DNA of 64,000 nt, taken from contig NZ_NEXX01000007.1 of the NCBI RefSeq assembly GCF_002174125.1, forward strand, positions 124,001 through 188,000, read 5' to 3'. The stretch comes from Acinetobacter populi (GTDB lineage: Bacteria; Pseudomonadota; Gammaproteobacteria; Pseudomonadales; Moraxellaceae). How positions within the stretch are numbered: position 1 is the stretch's first letter; each line of letters begins with the position of its first letter. The notes under the pieces were generated by a model. The model saw only the letters and a program-made list of their open reading frames with translations. It ran no database searches and was not told the DNA's origin. This document shows, one piece after another, positions 27,033-36,579 of the stretch. The translations under genes were made by a program, and so were the position numbers.

Positions 27033-27262
27033 GTAGTAGATTAGAACAATGGTTAAATGCTGTTGCCGATACCTACAATACTTTACCCATGACAACTGAT
27101 ATTTTTAGAGCCTGGGCAAAACTCATGCATCGTACTTCTGATACTTTGTATGAAACTCTTATGATTGCAGCAACAACAAAAGTCCATGATTTAACTGTCA
27201 TGACGCGTAATATTGCAGATTTTAAAGACTTTGGAGCGAAGTTATTTAATCCGTTTGAGTGA
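27033..27262 (+). pseudogene. C-terminal remnant of a PIN-domain toxin (VapC/FitB type)
   Basis: One open frame of about 75 codons reads LEQWLNAVADTYNTLPMTTD, later FRAWAKLMH, DTLYETLMIAATTKVHDLTV and TRNIADFKDFGAKLFNPFE before the stop. TRN-x2-DF, an acidic residue before IAA, and a terminal NPF are the hallmarks of the last third of a PIN ribonuclease. The N-terminal half with the first catalytic Asp is missing and a stop lies just upstream in frame. No antitoxin gene is present. Confidence 0.7.
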
Positions 27263-27344
27263 TATATGATGAATGGACAATCTTTTCCACAAAAAGTAAA
27301 ACCGCCTGTACTCTAAAAATGAAACTACATAATAACTTGATATT

Positions 27345-28241
27345 TCATAAAAAATTTCCATACAATCGGCTCAACCACTCCACAAATACGCTTACTCTTG
27401 GAGATAATTGCCGATGCTGGGGATATAACACAGAAATAGACATATCCGGACTTTTCCATGATAATAAGACTTCAATTAATTGTCCATTTTTCAACTGATC
27501 TAACACATGGTAACGTGGTACTTGTATTAATCCCATATTGCGTAAAGCACATAAAACATAGTTTTCAGCATCATTTACCGCAATCCAGCTTTTAAGAAAA
27601 TAATCTTGTATTTTACCATTCTCCTGTAATTCAATCGGGTAATAGCGACCACCTGTCACCGAAAAGAAATTAACGCAATAATGCTGATTTAATTCTTTAG
27701 GATGTTGAGGAATACCGTATTGCTCTAAATAATCAGGACTAGCACAAATCACTTGGGGTACATCAACCAAATGTTTGGCAACTAAAGAAGAGTCTTCCAG
27801 ATGACCTGCTCTAATCACGCAATCTATACCTTCCCGCACCAGATCAACTAATCGATCACCACTGCTGATTACCAATTCAATCTCAGGATAACTACGATGA
27901 AAATCATCAATATGTGGTAATACAATTCGAGTTGCCTGTGCACCTGATAAATCCACTCGTAAGCGCCCATAGGGTCGTGTTATTACATTTTTTAATGAGG
28001 ACTCTGCATCCTCTAGTTCAGATAAAATCTGAGTACAACGCTCATAAAAAGCTTGTCCATCTTGTGATGTACGTACATAACGAGTTGTTCGTTCCAATAA
28101 GCGACTTTGTAGATTTTTTTCCAGTTGTTTAATTGCATTACTAGCCGTTGCTCTGGGGATCCCTAATTGATCCGCTGCCCGGCTAAAACTGCCTAATTCA
28201 ACAATACGAGTAAATAATTGTAAGGTTTCAAATTTATCCAT
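27345..28241 (-). CDS. LysR-family transcriptional regulator
   Basis: The 298-residue protein has an N-terminal LysR helix-turn-helix (LGSFSRAADQLGIPRATASN) and an effector domain beginning YGRLRVDLSGAQATRIVLPH. It is the CrgA/DsdC-like type often divergent from oxidoreductase genes. The gene opposite, an SDR starting at 28365, is now broken, so the regulator has probably lost its natural target here. Confidence 0.9.
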   Translation of the reverse strand: MDKFETLQLFTRIVELGSFSRAADQLGIPRATASNAIKQLEKNLQSRLLERTTRYVRTSQDGQAFYERCTQILSELEDAESSLKNVITRPYGRLRVDLSGAQATRIVLPHIDDFHRSYPEIELVISSGDRLVDLVREGIDCVIRAGHLEDSSLVAKHLVDVPQVICASPDYLEQYGIPQHPKELNQHYCVNFFSVTGGRYYPIELQENGKIQDYFLKSWIAVNDAENYVLCALRNMGLIQVPRYHVLDQLKNGQLIEVLLSWKSPDMSISVLYPQHRQLSPRVSVFVEWLSRLYGNFL

Positions 28242-28364
28242 GAGTCGGCCTAATAATACTTTAAATTATTAATTTAAATGGAATTATCTTATCAATTTAT
28301 CGGACTTTATCCCAAATAAATAAACAGTAAAATTTAATCAAATTTCTACAAAAGGAAAAAATAC

Positions 28365-28538
28365 ATGAATCATTTAATCAAAACAGCATTGGTAACAGGT
28401 GCCTCACGTGGCATAGGTCAAGCCGTTGCCAAACGTCTTGCACAGGATAGTTTTTATGTCATTGTAAATTATGTTCACAATCCGATAAGTGCAAATGAAA
28501 CTATTGTGTACAAAGCTAACAGATACTTCGTCTCATAA
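28365..28538 (+). pseudogene. N-terminal fragment of a native SDR oxidoreductase
   Basis: After AAAGGAAAAAATAC the frame reads MNHLIKTALVTGASRGIGQA, then VAKRLAQDSFYVIVNYVHNP. This is the first beta-alpha-beta unit of an SDR with the TGASRGIG cofactor motif. Homology fades after about residue 45 and the frame stops after 57 codons. The matching C terminus lies at 29788-29940. The gene faces the LysR regulator. Confidence 0.8.
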
Positions 28539-28631
28539 ACATACTAGTTTTTGGCTAAGACAAAAATCGTTTTGGCTAAATCTTTTTTTGACATCATCGC
28601 AATTTTGCAGCAACAAAAAAGGGCAGAAAAA

Positions 28632-29411
28632 ATGGAATTAAAAAACAGCACCATCCTCATCACAGGTGGAACAAGCGGAATTGGTTTAGAGCTTGTAAAA
28701 CAACTCACCGAACAAGGCGCAAACATTATCGTTACAGGGCGTAATCTTGACGCATTAAATACAACGAAAAAGCAGTTCCCAGAAGTCCACACCTTTCAAA
28801 GTGATGTGAGCAAACCGAAAGACATTGAACAACTCTACAAAGATATCACCGAGCAATTTCCACAACTGAACATTATCATCAATAATGCGGGAATTATGAG
28901 AGAAATAGATTTACAGGACACTACTTTGGGTTTGGAAAACATAAACCGTGAAATTGTAACCAACCTCTCTGGGACAATCCAAATGGTGCACCAGTTTTTA
29001 CCACATTTGCTAAAACAACAAACATCGGCAATTGTCAATGTTTCATCAGGTATTGCATTTATGCCATATTCAATTTCCCCCATTTATAGTGCCTCAAAAG
29101 CTGGTGTTCGGGCTTATACACAAGTATTGCGTTTACAATTGGAAGACACGAATGTAAAAGTTTTTGAACTGGTACCGCCAGCCGTAGACACACCACTTGA
29201 AAAAGATTGGACACACCGACACAACAAAAATCAGTTTATGCAAGTGGACAAAATGGTACATGTTGCAGTTCAAGGAATTTTGAACGACCAATTTGAAATC
29301 AAACCAGGGTTAGCCGGCATAATAAAAATTGCGAGTAGAATTGCACCCAATTCTATTTTGAATATTGGACACAAGGAGTTTAAGAAATTTAAGGAAATGA
29401 AAAACAAATGA
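28632..29411 (+). CDS. SDR-family oxidoreductase, DltE-like, probably acquired
   Basis: The 259-residue protein is intact: TGGTSGIG cofactor motif, NNAG (INNAGIMRE), catalytic Ser (NVSSGIAF) and YxxxK (YSASK). Its Lys/Asn/Thr-rich style resembles DltE-like SDRs of Bacteroidota. I chose ATG 28632; the longer frame from a TTG at 28551 has no support. The ribosome-binding site is poor, as is usual for Bacteroidota genes. It lies inside the broken native SDR and overlaps the next start (ATGA). The substrate is unknown. Confidence 0.75.
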   Translation: MELKNSTILITGGTSGIGLELVKQLTEQGANIIVTGRNLDALNTTKKQFPEVHTFQSDVSKPKDIEQLYKDITEQFPQLNIIINNAGIMREIDLQDTTLGLENINREIVTNLSGTIQMVHQFLPHLLKQQTSAIVNVSSGIAFMPYSISPIYSASKAGVRAYTQVLRLQLEDTNVKVFELVPPAVDTPLEKDWTHRHNKNQFMQVDKMVHVAVQGILNDQFEIKPGLAGIIKIASRIAPNSILNIGHKEFKKFKEMKNK

Positions 29412-29765
29412 CAAAGAATATAATTTCATTAGTGTTAGTGGTAATTAATTTCCGTAGTATTAAGTTTTAAACATGGTTGGGACATATTTAATTATAAAAA
29501 CAATCCGGAATCGGTCAAGTTGATGTATGCATTAGGGATTAGCGAACCGCTAATCCCTTTCTTGGGCATTTTGACTATTGCTATTGGAATTTTATTACTC
29601 ATTCCCAAAACATTTTTCATCGGAAATTTGCTGAACGCAATTTCAATTGTCTTGATTATGGCATTGGCATTACGAACAGGAAACTACAAAATAACGTTAA
29701 TCGAAATTCCATTTTTAGCGTTGCCCTTGATACTGATTTGGCTTAAATATCCGTTTAAATATTAG
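29408..29765 (+). pseudogene. Frameshifted small membrane protein (DoxX-like), part of the acquired segment
   Basis: The first frame starts at the ATG overlapping the SDR stop and reads MTKNIISLVLVVIN before a stop. A second frame from about 29469 reads KHGWDIFNYKNNPESVKLMY and then GISEPLIPFLGILTIAIGIL, followed by two or three more hydrophobic segments ending LIWLKYPFKY. Together they look like one four-helix DoxX-type protein with a frameshift near 29445-29470. The style matches the preceding SDR. Confidence 0.6.
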
Positions 29766-29787
29766 ATTAACTTCTCACTATGACTAA

Positions 29788-29940
29788 ATCAAAGAACAGA
29801 TCGCAACAATTGTAAAGCTCGCTCCGCTGGAACCTATTGCAACACTAGAAGAGATTGCAAATATCGTTGCAACCTTGGTAGGACCTGACGGAAGCTGGGT
29901 TAATTCGCAAGTCATTCGTGTAAATGGTGTTTTTGCCTAA
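29788..29940 (+). pseudogene. C-terminal fragment of the native SDR
   Basis: The frame, preceded by a stop, reads IKEQIATIVKLAPLEPIATL, then EEIANIVATLVGPDGSWVNS and QVIRVNGVFA before the stop. GPDGSWVN-x-QVIRVNG is the standard end of a classical 245-residue SDR. With the fragment at 28365 it marks the two ends of one gene whose middle has been replaced. Confidence 0.8.
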
Positions 29941-30003
29941 TAAAGAATGTCATTGCAGCATCTCTAGTCATCATAAATAAAATCATTGCGGTCACGGTAA
30001 ATA

Positions 30004-30038
30004 GAAAACCCCTAGATCAAATAGATATAGGGATTTTC
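30004..30038 (-). terminator. Terminator after the prp operon
   Basis: GAAAACCCCTA and TAGGGATTTTC form an 11-bp stem with one mismatch, just beyond the acnD stop on the minus strand. Confidence 0.65.
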
Positions 30039-30053
30039 TTTACAATAACTTAT

Positions 30054-32648
30054 CTAAGCCACCTGCCCTTCCAAGAAGTCTTGTGCAAAGCGTTGTAATA
30101 CGCCACCTGCTTCATAGACAGATACTTCCTCAAGGGTGTCTAGACGACTAGTGACAGGGACTTCAACTACTTCCCCATTTTTTCGGTGAATCACCAAAGT
30201 TAAGTCATTACGTGGTGATAGTTCACCTTTGACATCATAGGTTTCTGTACCATCAAGTTGCAGAGTTTTACGCGTGGTACCGGGTTTAAACTGTAACGGC
30301 AATACTCCCATACCAATCAAATTGGTGCGGTGAATCCGCTCAAAACCTTCTGCCACAATAACTTCTACTCCTGCCAGACGTACACCTTTGGCCGCCCAGT
30401 CACGGCTCGAACCTTGTCCATAATCTGCACCAGCAATAATAATTAATGGCTGTTTGCGGTTCATATAAGTTTCAATGGCTTCCCACATACGCATCACTTG
30501 ACCTTCTGGCTCAACGCGTGCCAAGGATCCCTGTCTCACTGTACCATCAGCATTTAATACCATTTCATTAAATGTTTTGGGATTTGCCAGTGTCGCACGC
30601 TGCGCCGTCAAGTGGTCGCCTCGATGTGTGGCATAAGAGTTAAAATCTTCTTCCGGTACGCCCATTTTTGCCAAGTATTCACCTGAAGCACTGTTCAGTA
30701 CAATGGCATTGGATGGTGATAAATGATCGGTAGTGATATTGTCAGGCAAAATCGCCAGTGGGCGCATTCCGGTTAAAGTGCGTGGTGCAGCCAGTGCACC
30801 TTCCCAATAAGGTGGACGACGAATATAAGTACTTTGTGGACGCCAGTCATATAGTGGACTTTCTGCCTGTTCAAATTTACCCAGATCAAACATCGGAATA
30901 TAGACTTTACGGAATTGTTCAGGTTTCACTGACTGTTTGACCAAGGCATCTATTTCTTCATCTGAAGGCCAAATGTCTTTCAGATAAACCGGATTGCCAT
31001 TTTTGTCCGTACCTAATACATCTTTTTCGATGTCAAAACGAATCGTCCCTGCAATCGCATACGCCACGACTAAAGGTGGTGATGCCAAAAATGCCTGTTT
31101 GGCATAGGGATGAATACGCCCGTCAAAATTACGATTGCCAGACAATACCGCAGTGGCATAGAGATCACGATCAATAATTTCTTTCTGAATCACAGGATCA
31201 AGTGCGCCCGACATTCCATTACACGTAGTACAGGCATAGGCGACAATACCAAAGCCGAGTTTTTCCAAATCTTTTAATACGCCTGCTTCTTCCAGATAGA
31301 GTGCTGCGGCTTTTGAACCCGGTGCAAATGAGGATTTTACCCACGGTTTACGGGTTAAGCCTAGTTCATTGGCTTTACGCGCCAGTAAGCCTGCCGCAAC
31401 AGTATTACGTGGATTTGAGGTGTTGGTACACGAGGTAATCGCTGCAATGATAATGGCACCATCCGGCATAAGACCATCGGTACGATTTTCTACCACACCG
31501 GCAATGCCTTTCTCTTTAAGATCAGTAGTAGAAACACGCGCATGCGGATTAGATGGTCCGGCAATATTACGCGTAACTTTGGATAAATCAAAATGCAAGA
31601 CACGAGGATAAACCGCTTGTGTCATATCACTTGCCCACAATCCAATTTGCTTGGCATATTGCTCAACCAGTTGTACTTGCTGCGCCTCACGTCCTGTTAA
31701 GGTCAGGTAATCAATCGTATTCTGATCGATATAGAACATCGCCGCAGTTGCACCATATTCCGGTGTCATATTGGAAATGGTGGCACGATCACCCACCGAC
31801 ATGGTATCTGCACCTTCACCAAAAAATTCCAGATAGGCGCCGACCACCCGTTCCTTACGCAAAAACTCGGTAAGTGCCAATACAATATCGGTTGCGGTAA
31901 TGCCTGCCTGACGCTGTCCAACCAATTCCACGCCGATAATATCGGGTAAACGCATCCATGAAGCACGACCCAACATGACATTTTCTGCTTCCAGACCACC
32001 AACACCGACTGAAATAACACCCAGTGCATCAGTATGTGGAGTATGTGAATCCGTACCCACACAAGTATCCGGAAATGCAACACCTTCTCTTGACTGAATC
32101 ACAGGCGACATTTTTTCCAGATTAATCTGGTGCATGATGCCATTACCTGCGGGAATCACATCAACATTTTTAAATGCAGTCTTGGTCCATTCGATAAAGT
32201 GAAAACGATCTTCATTGCGGCGATCTTCCACCGCACGGTTTTTGGCAAAGGCCTCCGGGTCGAAACCGCCATATTCTACTGCCAACGAATGATCCACGAT
32301 CAATTGTGTCGGCACAACCGGATTGACTTTGGCAGGATCACCGCCTTGATCGGCAATCGCATCACGCAAACCAGCCAGATCAACAAGTGCAGTTTGTCCC
32401 AAAATATCATGACATACCACACGCGCTGGATACCAAGGAAAATCCATATCCTGACGACGTTCAATTAACTGTTTTAAATAATCGGTCAGGTTTTCACTGT
32501 CCGCTTTACGGACCAATTGTTCAGCCAGAACTTTTGAGGTATAGGGCAAGCCCTCATAGGCTCCTAGCTGAATCTCCTCGACTGCCTGACGAACATCAAA
32601 ATAATCTAATGACGTGCCTGGCAAGTTTTTTCTATACTGGGTGTTCAT
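30054..32648 (-). CDS. acnD: 2-methylcitrate dehydratase, Fe-S dependent (AcnD)
   Basis: AcnD dehydrates 2-methylcitrate in the methylcitrate cycle for propionyl-CoA, doing the job of PrpD with an aconitase-type [4Fe-4S] enzyme. The 864-residue protein has the cluster cysteines in SCTNTSNPRN and ACTTCNGMSGA. The swivelling domain contains GADYGQGSSRDWAAKGVRL and ERIHRTNLIGMGVLPL. Its ATG overlaps the prpC stop by one base (TAATG). AcnD normally works with the isomerase PrpF, but no prpF follows; the operon ends here at a terminator. Confidence 0.94.
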   Translation of the reverse strand: MNTQYRKNLPGTSLDYFDVRQAVEEIQLGAYEGLPYTSKVLAEQLVRKADSENLTDYLKQLIERRQDMDFPWYPARVVCHDILGQTALVDLAGLRDAIADQGGDPAKVNPVVPTQLIVDHSLAVEYGGFDPEAFAKNRAVEDRRNEDRFHFIEWTKTAFKNVDVIPAGNGIMHQINLEKMSPVIQSREGVAFPDTCVGTDSHTPHTDALGVISVGVGGLEAENVMLGRASWMRLPDIIGVELVGQRQAGITATDIVLALTEFLRKERVVGAYLEFFGEGADTMSVGDRATISNMTPEYGATAAMFYIDQNTIDYLTLTGREAQQVQLVEQYAKQIGLWASDMTQAVYPRVLHFDLSKVTRNIAGPSNPHARVSTTDLKEKGIAGVVENRTDGLMPDGAIIIAAITSCTNTSNPRNTVAAGLLARKANELGLTRKPWVKSSFAPGSKAAALYLEEAGVLKDLEKLGFGIVAYACTTCNGMSGALDPVIQKEIIDRDLYATAVLSGNRNFDGRIHPYAKQAFLASPPLVVAYAIAGTIRFDIEKDVLGTDKNGNPVYLKDIWPSDEEIDALVKQSVKPEQFRKVYIPMFDLGKFEQAESPLYDWRPQSTYIRRPPYWEGALAAPRTLTGMRPLAILPDNITTDHLSPSNAIVLNSASGEYLAKMGVPEEDFNSYATHRGDHLTAQRATLANPKTFNEMVLNADGTVRQGSLARVEPEGQVMRMWEAIETYMNRKQPLIIIAGADYGQGSSRDWAAKGVRLAGVEVIVAEGFERIHRTNLIGMGVLPLQFKPGTTRKTLQLDGTETYDVKGELSPRNDLTLVIHRKNGEVVEVPVTSRLDTLEEVSVYEAGGVLQRFAQDFLEGQVA

Positions 32649-33805
32649 TAATCACGCTCTGCAATAGGAACAAATTCTAGGTTTTCCGGGCCGGTATAAT
32701 CTGCACTTGGACGAATGATTTTGCCATCCTGTCGCTGCTCTAGCACATGTGCCGACCAACCTGCGGTACGTGCAATCACAAACAATGGCGTAAACATTTC
32801 GGTCGGCACACCCATCAAGTGATAGCTCACCGCACTAAACCAGTCCAGATTTGGAAACATGTTTTTGGCCTCTTTCATTACTGTTTCCAGACGTTCGGCA
32901 ATGCGGTACATTTTCTTATTGTTATGTGCTTCGGCCAGATCAAAAGCGACTTTTTTAATGACATCATTGCGTGGGTCGGCAATGGTATAGACTGGATGAC
33001 CAAAGCCAATGACGACTTCCTTGTTTTCTACTCGGCGACGAATATCAGCTTCGGCTTCATCGGCATTGTTATAACGCTGCTGAATTACAAATGCCACTTC
33101 ATTGGCACCGCCATGCTTGGGTCCACGTAAAGCACCGATTGCGCCAGCAATACAGGAATACATATCCGAGCCTGTACCTGCAATCACACGAGAGGTAAAA
33201 GTTGAGGCATTGAATTCATGTTCTGCATATAAAATCAATGAAGTATGCATCGCCTGAATCCATTGCTCATTCGGTTTTTCACCATGCAATAGATGTAAAA
33301 AATGTGCACCAATAGAATCATCATCGGTTTCCACATCGATACGTTTACCATTATGGCTAAAGTGATACCAGTACAACAACATCGAACCAAGTGATGCCAT
33401 CAGTTTGTCGGCAATATCCCGTGCTGCGGCATAGCTACGTTCTTCAGCTTCAGGTCTTAAACACCCTAAAACCGATACCCCTGTACGCATCACATCCATC
33501 GGGTGTGACAATGGCGGCAACTGTTCCAAGGCAGTTTTTAGAGCGGCTGGCAAGCCACGCAAACCTTTGAGTTTGGCTTTATAGGCCTTAAGTTCTGAGC
33601 TGGTCGGTAATTTGCCATGTACCAGCAAATAAGCGACTTCCTCAAACTCACAGTTCACGGCTAAATCAAGAATGTCATAACCACGATAATGTAGATCGTT
33701 GCCACTGCGACCAACGGTACATAAAGCAGTAGACCCTGCAACCTGACCACTTAATGCCACTGATTTTTTCGGTTTAAATCCTGCAACCTGTTCTAAATGA
33801 CTCAT
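32648..33805 (-). CDS. prpC: 2-methylcitrate synthase
   Basis: PrpC condenses propionyl-CoA with oxaloacetate. The 385-residue protein is a short-form citrate synthase with [20 protein letters not shown] near the start, GPKHGGANE with the first catalytic histidine, [14 protein letters not shown] with the second, and the Asp-containing end region. The length and the operon context separate it from housekeeping citrate synthase. It is 81 bases after prpB and overlaps acnD by one base. Confidence 0.95.
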   Translation of the reverse strand: MSHLEQVAGFKPKKSVALSGQVAGSTALCTVGRSGNDLHYRGYDILDLAVNCEFEEVAYLLVHGKLPTSSELKAYKAKLKGLRGLPAALKTALEQLPPLSHPMDVMRTGVSVLGCLRPEAEERSYAAARDIADKLMASLGSMLLYWYHFSHNGKRIDVETDDDSIGAHFLHLLHGEKPNEQWIQAMHTSLILYAEHEFNASTFTSRVIAGTGSDMYSCIAGAIGALRGPKHGGANEVAFVIQQRYNNADEAEADIRRRVENKEVVIGFGHPVYTIADPRNDVIKKVAFDLAEAHNNKKMYRIAERLETVMKEAKNMFPNLDWFSAVSYHLMGVPTEMFTPLFVIARTAGWSAHVLEQRQDGKIIRPSADYTGPENLEFVPIAERD

Positions 33806-33886
33806 AATTCTTTCCTTTCATCCTGATGGGTAACTTTATTTTTGATGACATCATGTCATGCAGCTTTGCAATTAAATCAAGACCAT

Positions 33887-34771
33887 TTACTTGGCCTGAT
33901 TGAACAATGCATCCAGATGCTGTTCAAATTGATGATAATTGATACGTTCATACAATTCCTGACGAGTTTGCATGGTATCAACCACATTTTTTTGTGTACC
34001 ATCACGACGCAATGCCTGATACACATTTTCTGCGGCTTTATTCATGGCACGAAATGCCGACAAAGGATAAAGTGCCAAACTCACATCGGCAGATGCCAAC
34101 TCTTCTGTGGTAAAAAGTGGCGTCGAACCAAACTCGGTAATATTGGCCAGAATCGGTACATGTGTCGCCTGCGCAAACTGACGATACATCGCAAGCTCGG
34201 TAATTGCTTCCGGAAACAGCATATCTGCACCCGCTTCAACATATGCACTCGCACGATCAATTGCAGCCTGTAAACCTTCTACTGCCAAAGCATCAGTACG
34301 GGCCATCACCACAAATCGATCATCGGCACGTGCATCAACAGCTGCCTTGATACGATCGACCATTTCCTGTGTCGAAACAATGGCTTTATTGGGACGATGG
34401 CCACAGCGTTTGGCACCGACCTGATCTTCAATATGCATGGCAGCAGCACCAAATTTAATCAGTGATTTGGTGGTACGGGCAATATTAAAAGCAGAGGCAC
34501 CAAAACCGGTATCCGCATCAACCAGTAAAGGCAGATCACAGACATCGGTAATACGGCGCACATCGGTAAGTACATCATCCAGATTACTGATGCCTAAATC
34601 AGGTAAACCCAACGAACCTGCTGCAACGCCACCGCCTGATAGATAAATGGCTTTATAACCGGCACGTTTGGCCAGAAGTGCATGATTGGCATTAATCGTA
34701 CCCACCACCTGTAAAGGGTGTTCCTCGGCAACTGCATCACGAAAGCGTTGACCTGCGGATAATGTTGACAT
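33887..34771 (-). CDS. prpB: 2-methylisocitrate lyase
   Basis: PrpB splits 2-methylisocitrate into pyruvate and succinate, the last step of the methylcitrate cycle. The 294-residue protein of the isocitrate lyase/PEP mutase family has [25 protein letters not shown] with the metal-binding aspartates, and the active-site loop KRCGHRP with its catalytic cysteine. It starts two bases after the regulator gene stops. Confidence 0.95.
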   Translation of the reverse strand: MSTLSAGQRFRDAVAEEHPLQVVGTINANHALLAKRAGYKAIYLSGGGVAAGSLGLPDLGISNLDDVLTDVRRITDVCDLPLLVDADTGFGASAFNIARTTKSLIKFGAAAMHIEDQVGAKRCGHRPNKAIVSTQEMVDRIKAAVDARADDRFVVMARTDALAVEGLQAAIDRASAYVEAGADMLFPEAITELAMYRQFAQATHVPILANITEFGSTPLFTTEELASADVSLALYPLSAFRAMNKAAENVYQALRRDGTQKNVVDTMQTRQELYERINYHQFEQHLDALFNQAK

Positions 34772-34773
34772 CC

Positions 34774-35466
34774 TTATTCTCCTTGAGATGACATCCAGTG
34801 TTGTTCAATGTTTTTATATGACTGTGCAATATGTCGACGCATTAATAGCTCAGCCAATTCGCCATCACCTTCGGCAATGGCATCTAAAATACGAATATGT
34901 TCATTTAAAGCTTTTGGCGGACGATTAGGGGTATTGGAAAACTGAATACGATACATACGGATCAGGTGATACAACTCATCACAGAGCATTTTTTCCAGCG
35001 TTTTATTGCCGCTATTTTTGATAATGCAATAATGAAAATCATCCTGACCTTCCTGCAAGTAATAGCCTTTGCCAGCCTTAAAAGCATCATCTTCGGCATG
35101 TTTTTTTAACACATCGCGTAGTGCCAGAATCTGCTGTTTATCAATCCGCTTTGCTGCCAGACGACATGCCAACCCTTCCAGATTTTCCCGAATCTGATAT
35201 AGCTCATACAATTGTTGATGTGAGAGTGATACTACCCTTGCCCCAACATGGGCAGTCCGTTCAACCAGTTTTTGTCCTTCCAGCCGCCGAATCGCCTCAC
35301 GTAATGGTCCACGACTGATGCCATACATACGCGCCAATTCAGGTTCGGAAATTTTTTTGCCAGCAGGAATCTCGCCACTGACAATCGCCGCCTGAATGGT
35401 TTGAAATATTTGATCTGACAATGTCATGTCCTGATCATTTTTTAATTCTTCCAATAACACGCACAC
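34774..35466 (-). CDS. GntR-family (FCD) regulator of the prp operon
   Basis: The 230-residue protein has an N-terminal winged helix ([31 protein letters not shown]) and an FCD ligand domain containing [13 protein letters not shown] and [14 protein letters not shown]. The start is either GTG 35466 or ATG 35427; the latter has AGGAC close by. It is the first gene of the prp operon, so it should control its own and prpBC-acnD expression in response to a cycle intermediate. Two identical-core palindromes upstream are the likely operators. Confidence 0.9.
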   Translation of the reverse strand: MCVLLEELKNDQDMTLSDQIFQTIQAAIVSGEIPAGKKISEPELARMYGISRGPLREAIRRLEGQKLVERTAHVGARVVSLSHQQLYELYQIRENLEGLACRLAAKRIDKQQILALRDVLKKHAEDDAFKAGKGYYLQEGQDDFHYCIIKNSGNKTLEKMLCDELYHLIRMYRIQFSNTPNRPPKALNEHIRILDAIAEGDGELAELLMRRHIAQSYKNIEQHWMSSQGE

Positions 35467-35471
35467 ACCAT

Positions 35472-35483
35472 ATTGTAGACAAT
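35472..35483. promoter_or_regulatory. GntR operator, proximal copy
   Basis: ATTGTAGACAAT has perfect ATTGT/ACAAT arms around AG. It lies five bases before the GTG start and 51 bases from a matching distal copy, in keeping with FCD-type GntR sites. Confidence 0.7.
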
Positions 35484-35533
35484 ATTAAGAATATAAGCTT
35501 AATAAAGCATTTTTTTACGCCAATTTCAACATA

Positions 35534-35545
35534 ATTGTCTACAAT
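35534..35545. promoter_or_regulatory. GntR operator, distal copy
   Basis: ATTGTCTACAAT is the same palindrome read on the other strand (arms ATTGT/ACAAT). The two copies bracket the stretch in which the operon promoter must lie. The ygfZ side is also within reach. Confidence 0.7.
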
Positions 35546-35696
35546 AAAGTAAAATTGCGTCCAAAGTCTAATAGGGCGACACACATTTATCGTCGTAGTT
35601 GTCGTATAAAAAAATTTTGTAAACGTCTCCACATCGTGCAAAATCAGGCAAAATAGCCGATGATATCTATTAAAATTTTCTGAGGTTTAAACTGTT

Positions 35697-36434
35697 ATGT
35701 CTCAAGATACGCTGCAATTTGCACATTTCCAGTACGCCGGTGTAGATGCGGAAAAATTTCTACAAGGTCAGGTTACGGTAAATGTCAGCAAACTTGGCAA
35801 TAACGAATTTCGTCCGACTGCGATTTGTGATTTAAAAGGTCGTATCCAGTTTGGACTATGGTTAAAACGCCAATCCGCAGAACTGATCGAAATTGTCATG
35901 ACAGAAGATCTGGCAGAAGAATTTGCCGCACACGTAAAAAAATTCGGCGCATTTTCTAAAGCTACTTTAAGCATGGCTTCTACCATTTATCCGGCGATTA
36001 TTGACAATCAAGCGACATTTACGCCAGAAGAAAATCAGGCAGCGACAATTTTTGACTGGCAAACAACAGCCATTCAAAATGGGCAGGCATGGATTAGTCA
36101 GGCGACCTCACATCTATTCCAGCCACAGGAATTACGTCTGCATCAGCGTGGCGGTGTCGATTATGACAAAGGTTGCTATCTGGGTCAGGAAATTATTGCC
36201 AGACTATGGTTTAAGGCAAAACCCAAACATTGGCTGCATCTGATTCAGGGTCAAGGGGAAGCACCGAATGTGGCCGAACAACTCAATAAAGATGTGCAAG
36301 TGGTCAATCGTTTAAATGATGCCAATGGCTGGATTGCATTAGTGACAGCTAAACCGGAAAGTCTGATTGACCTGAACGTAGAGGTTCTGGATCTACCCGA
36401 AGCTTTAAATGGTGATGTGGCAAGACCAAAGTAA
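35697..36434 (+). CDS. ygfZ: Folate-binding protein YgfZ
   Basis: YgfZ/CAF17 proteins bind tetrahydrofolate and help assemble or repair certain Fe-S enzymes. The 245-residue protein has the family signature KGCYLGQEIIAR with its conserved cysteine, and an N-terminal GcvT-like fold (FLQGQVTVNVSKLGNNEFRP). TGAGGTTTAAACTGTT precedes ATG 35697. The neighbouring acnD is an Fe-S enzyme, but the two are divergent. Confidence 0.9.
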   Translation: MSQDTLQFAHFQYAGVDAEKFLQGQVTVNVSKLGNNEFRPTAICDLKGRIQFGLWLKRQSAELIEIVMTEDLAEEFAAHVKKFGAFSKATLSMASTIYPAIIDNQATFTPEENQAATIFDWQTTAIQNGQAWISQATSHLFQPQELRLHQRGGVDYDKGCYLGQEIIARLWFKAKPKHWLHLIQGQGEAPNVAEQLNKDVQVVNRLNDANGWIALVTAKPESLIDLNVEVLDLPEALNGDVARPK

Positions 36435-36457
36435 AAATACTCAAGATGTTTTTTTAT

Positions 36458-36487
36458 AGCCTTAAACCCAAGCGTTAAGGCTTTTAT
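36458..36487 (+). terminator. Terminator after ygfZ
   Basis: AGCCTTAA and TTAAGGCT form a perfect 8-bp stem with a 9-base loop followed by TTTAT, 24 bases after the stop. Confidence 0.7.
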
Positions 36488-36579
36488 ACAAGCTCACAAT
36501 TTCTCAACAATATTCAATGTGCATCTGCATTTAAAAAGCTCATAATTCAAACAACAACAGAAAAACGGAGCATATCTTG

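Noticed and set aside
28551..28631. N-terminal extension of the acquired SDR
   Set aside because: It begins at TTG, has no ribosome-binding site and adds residues not found before the cofactor motif in SDRs.
33842..34273. Plus-strand frame of 143 codons over prpB
   Set aside because: It is the complement of a well-supported prpB gene, and its Cys/His-rich text is typical of antisense frames.
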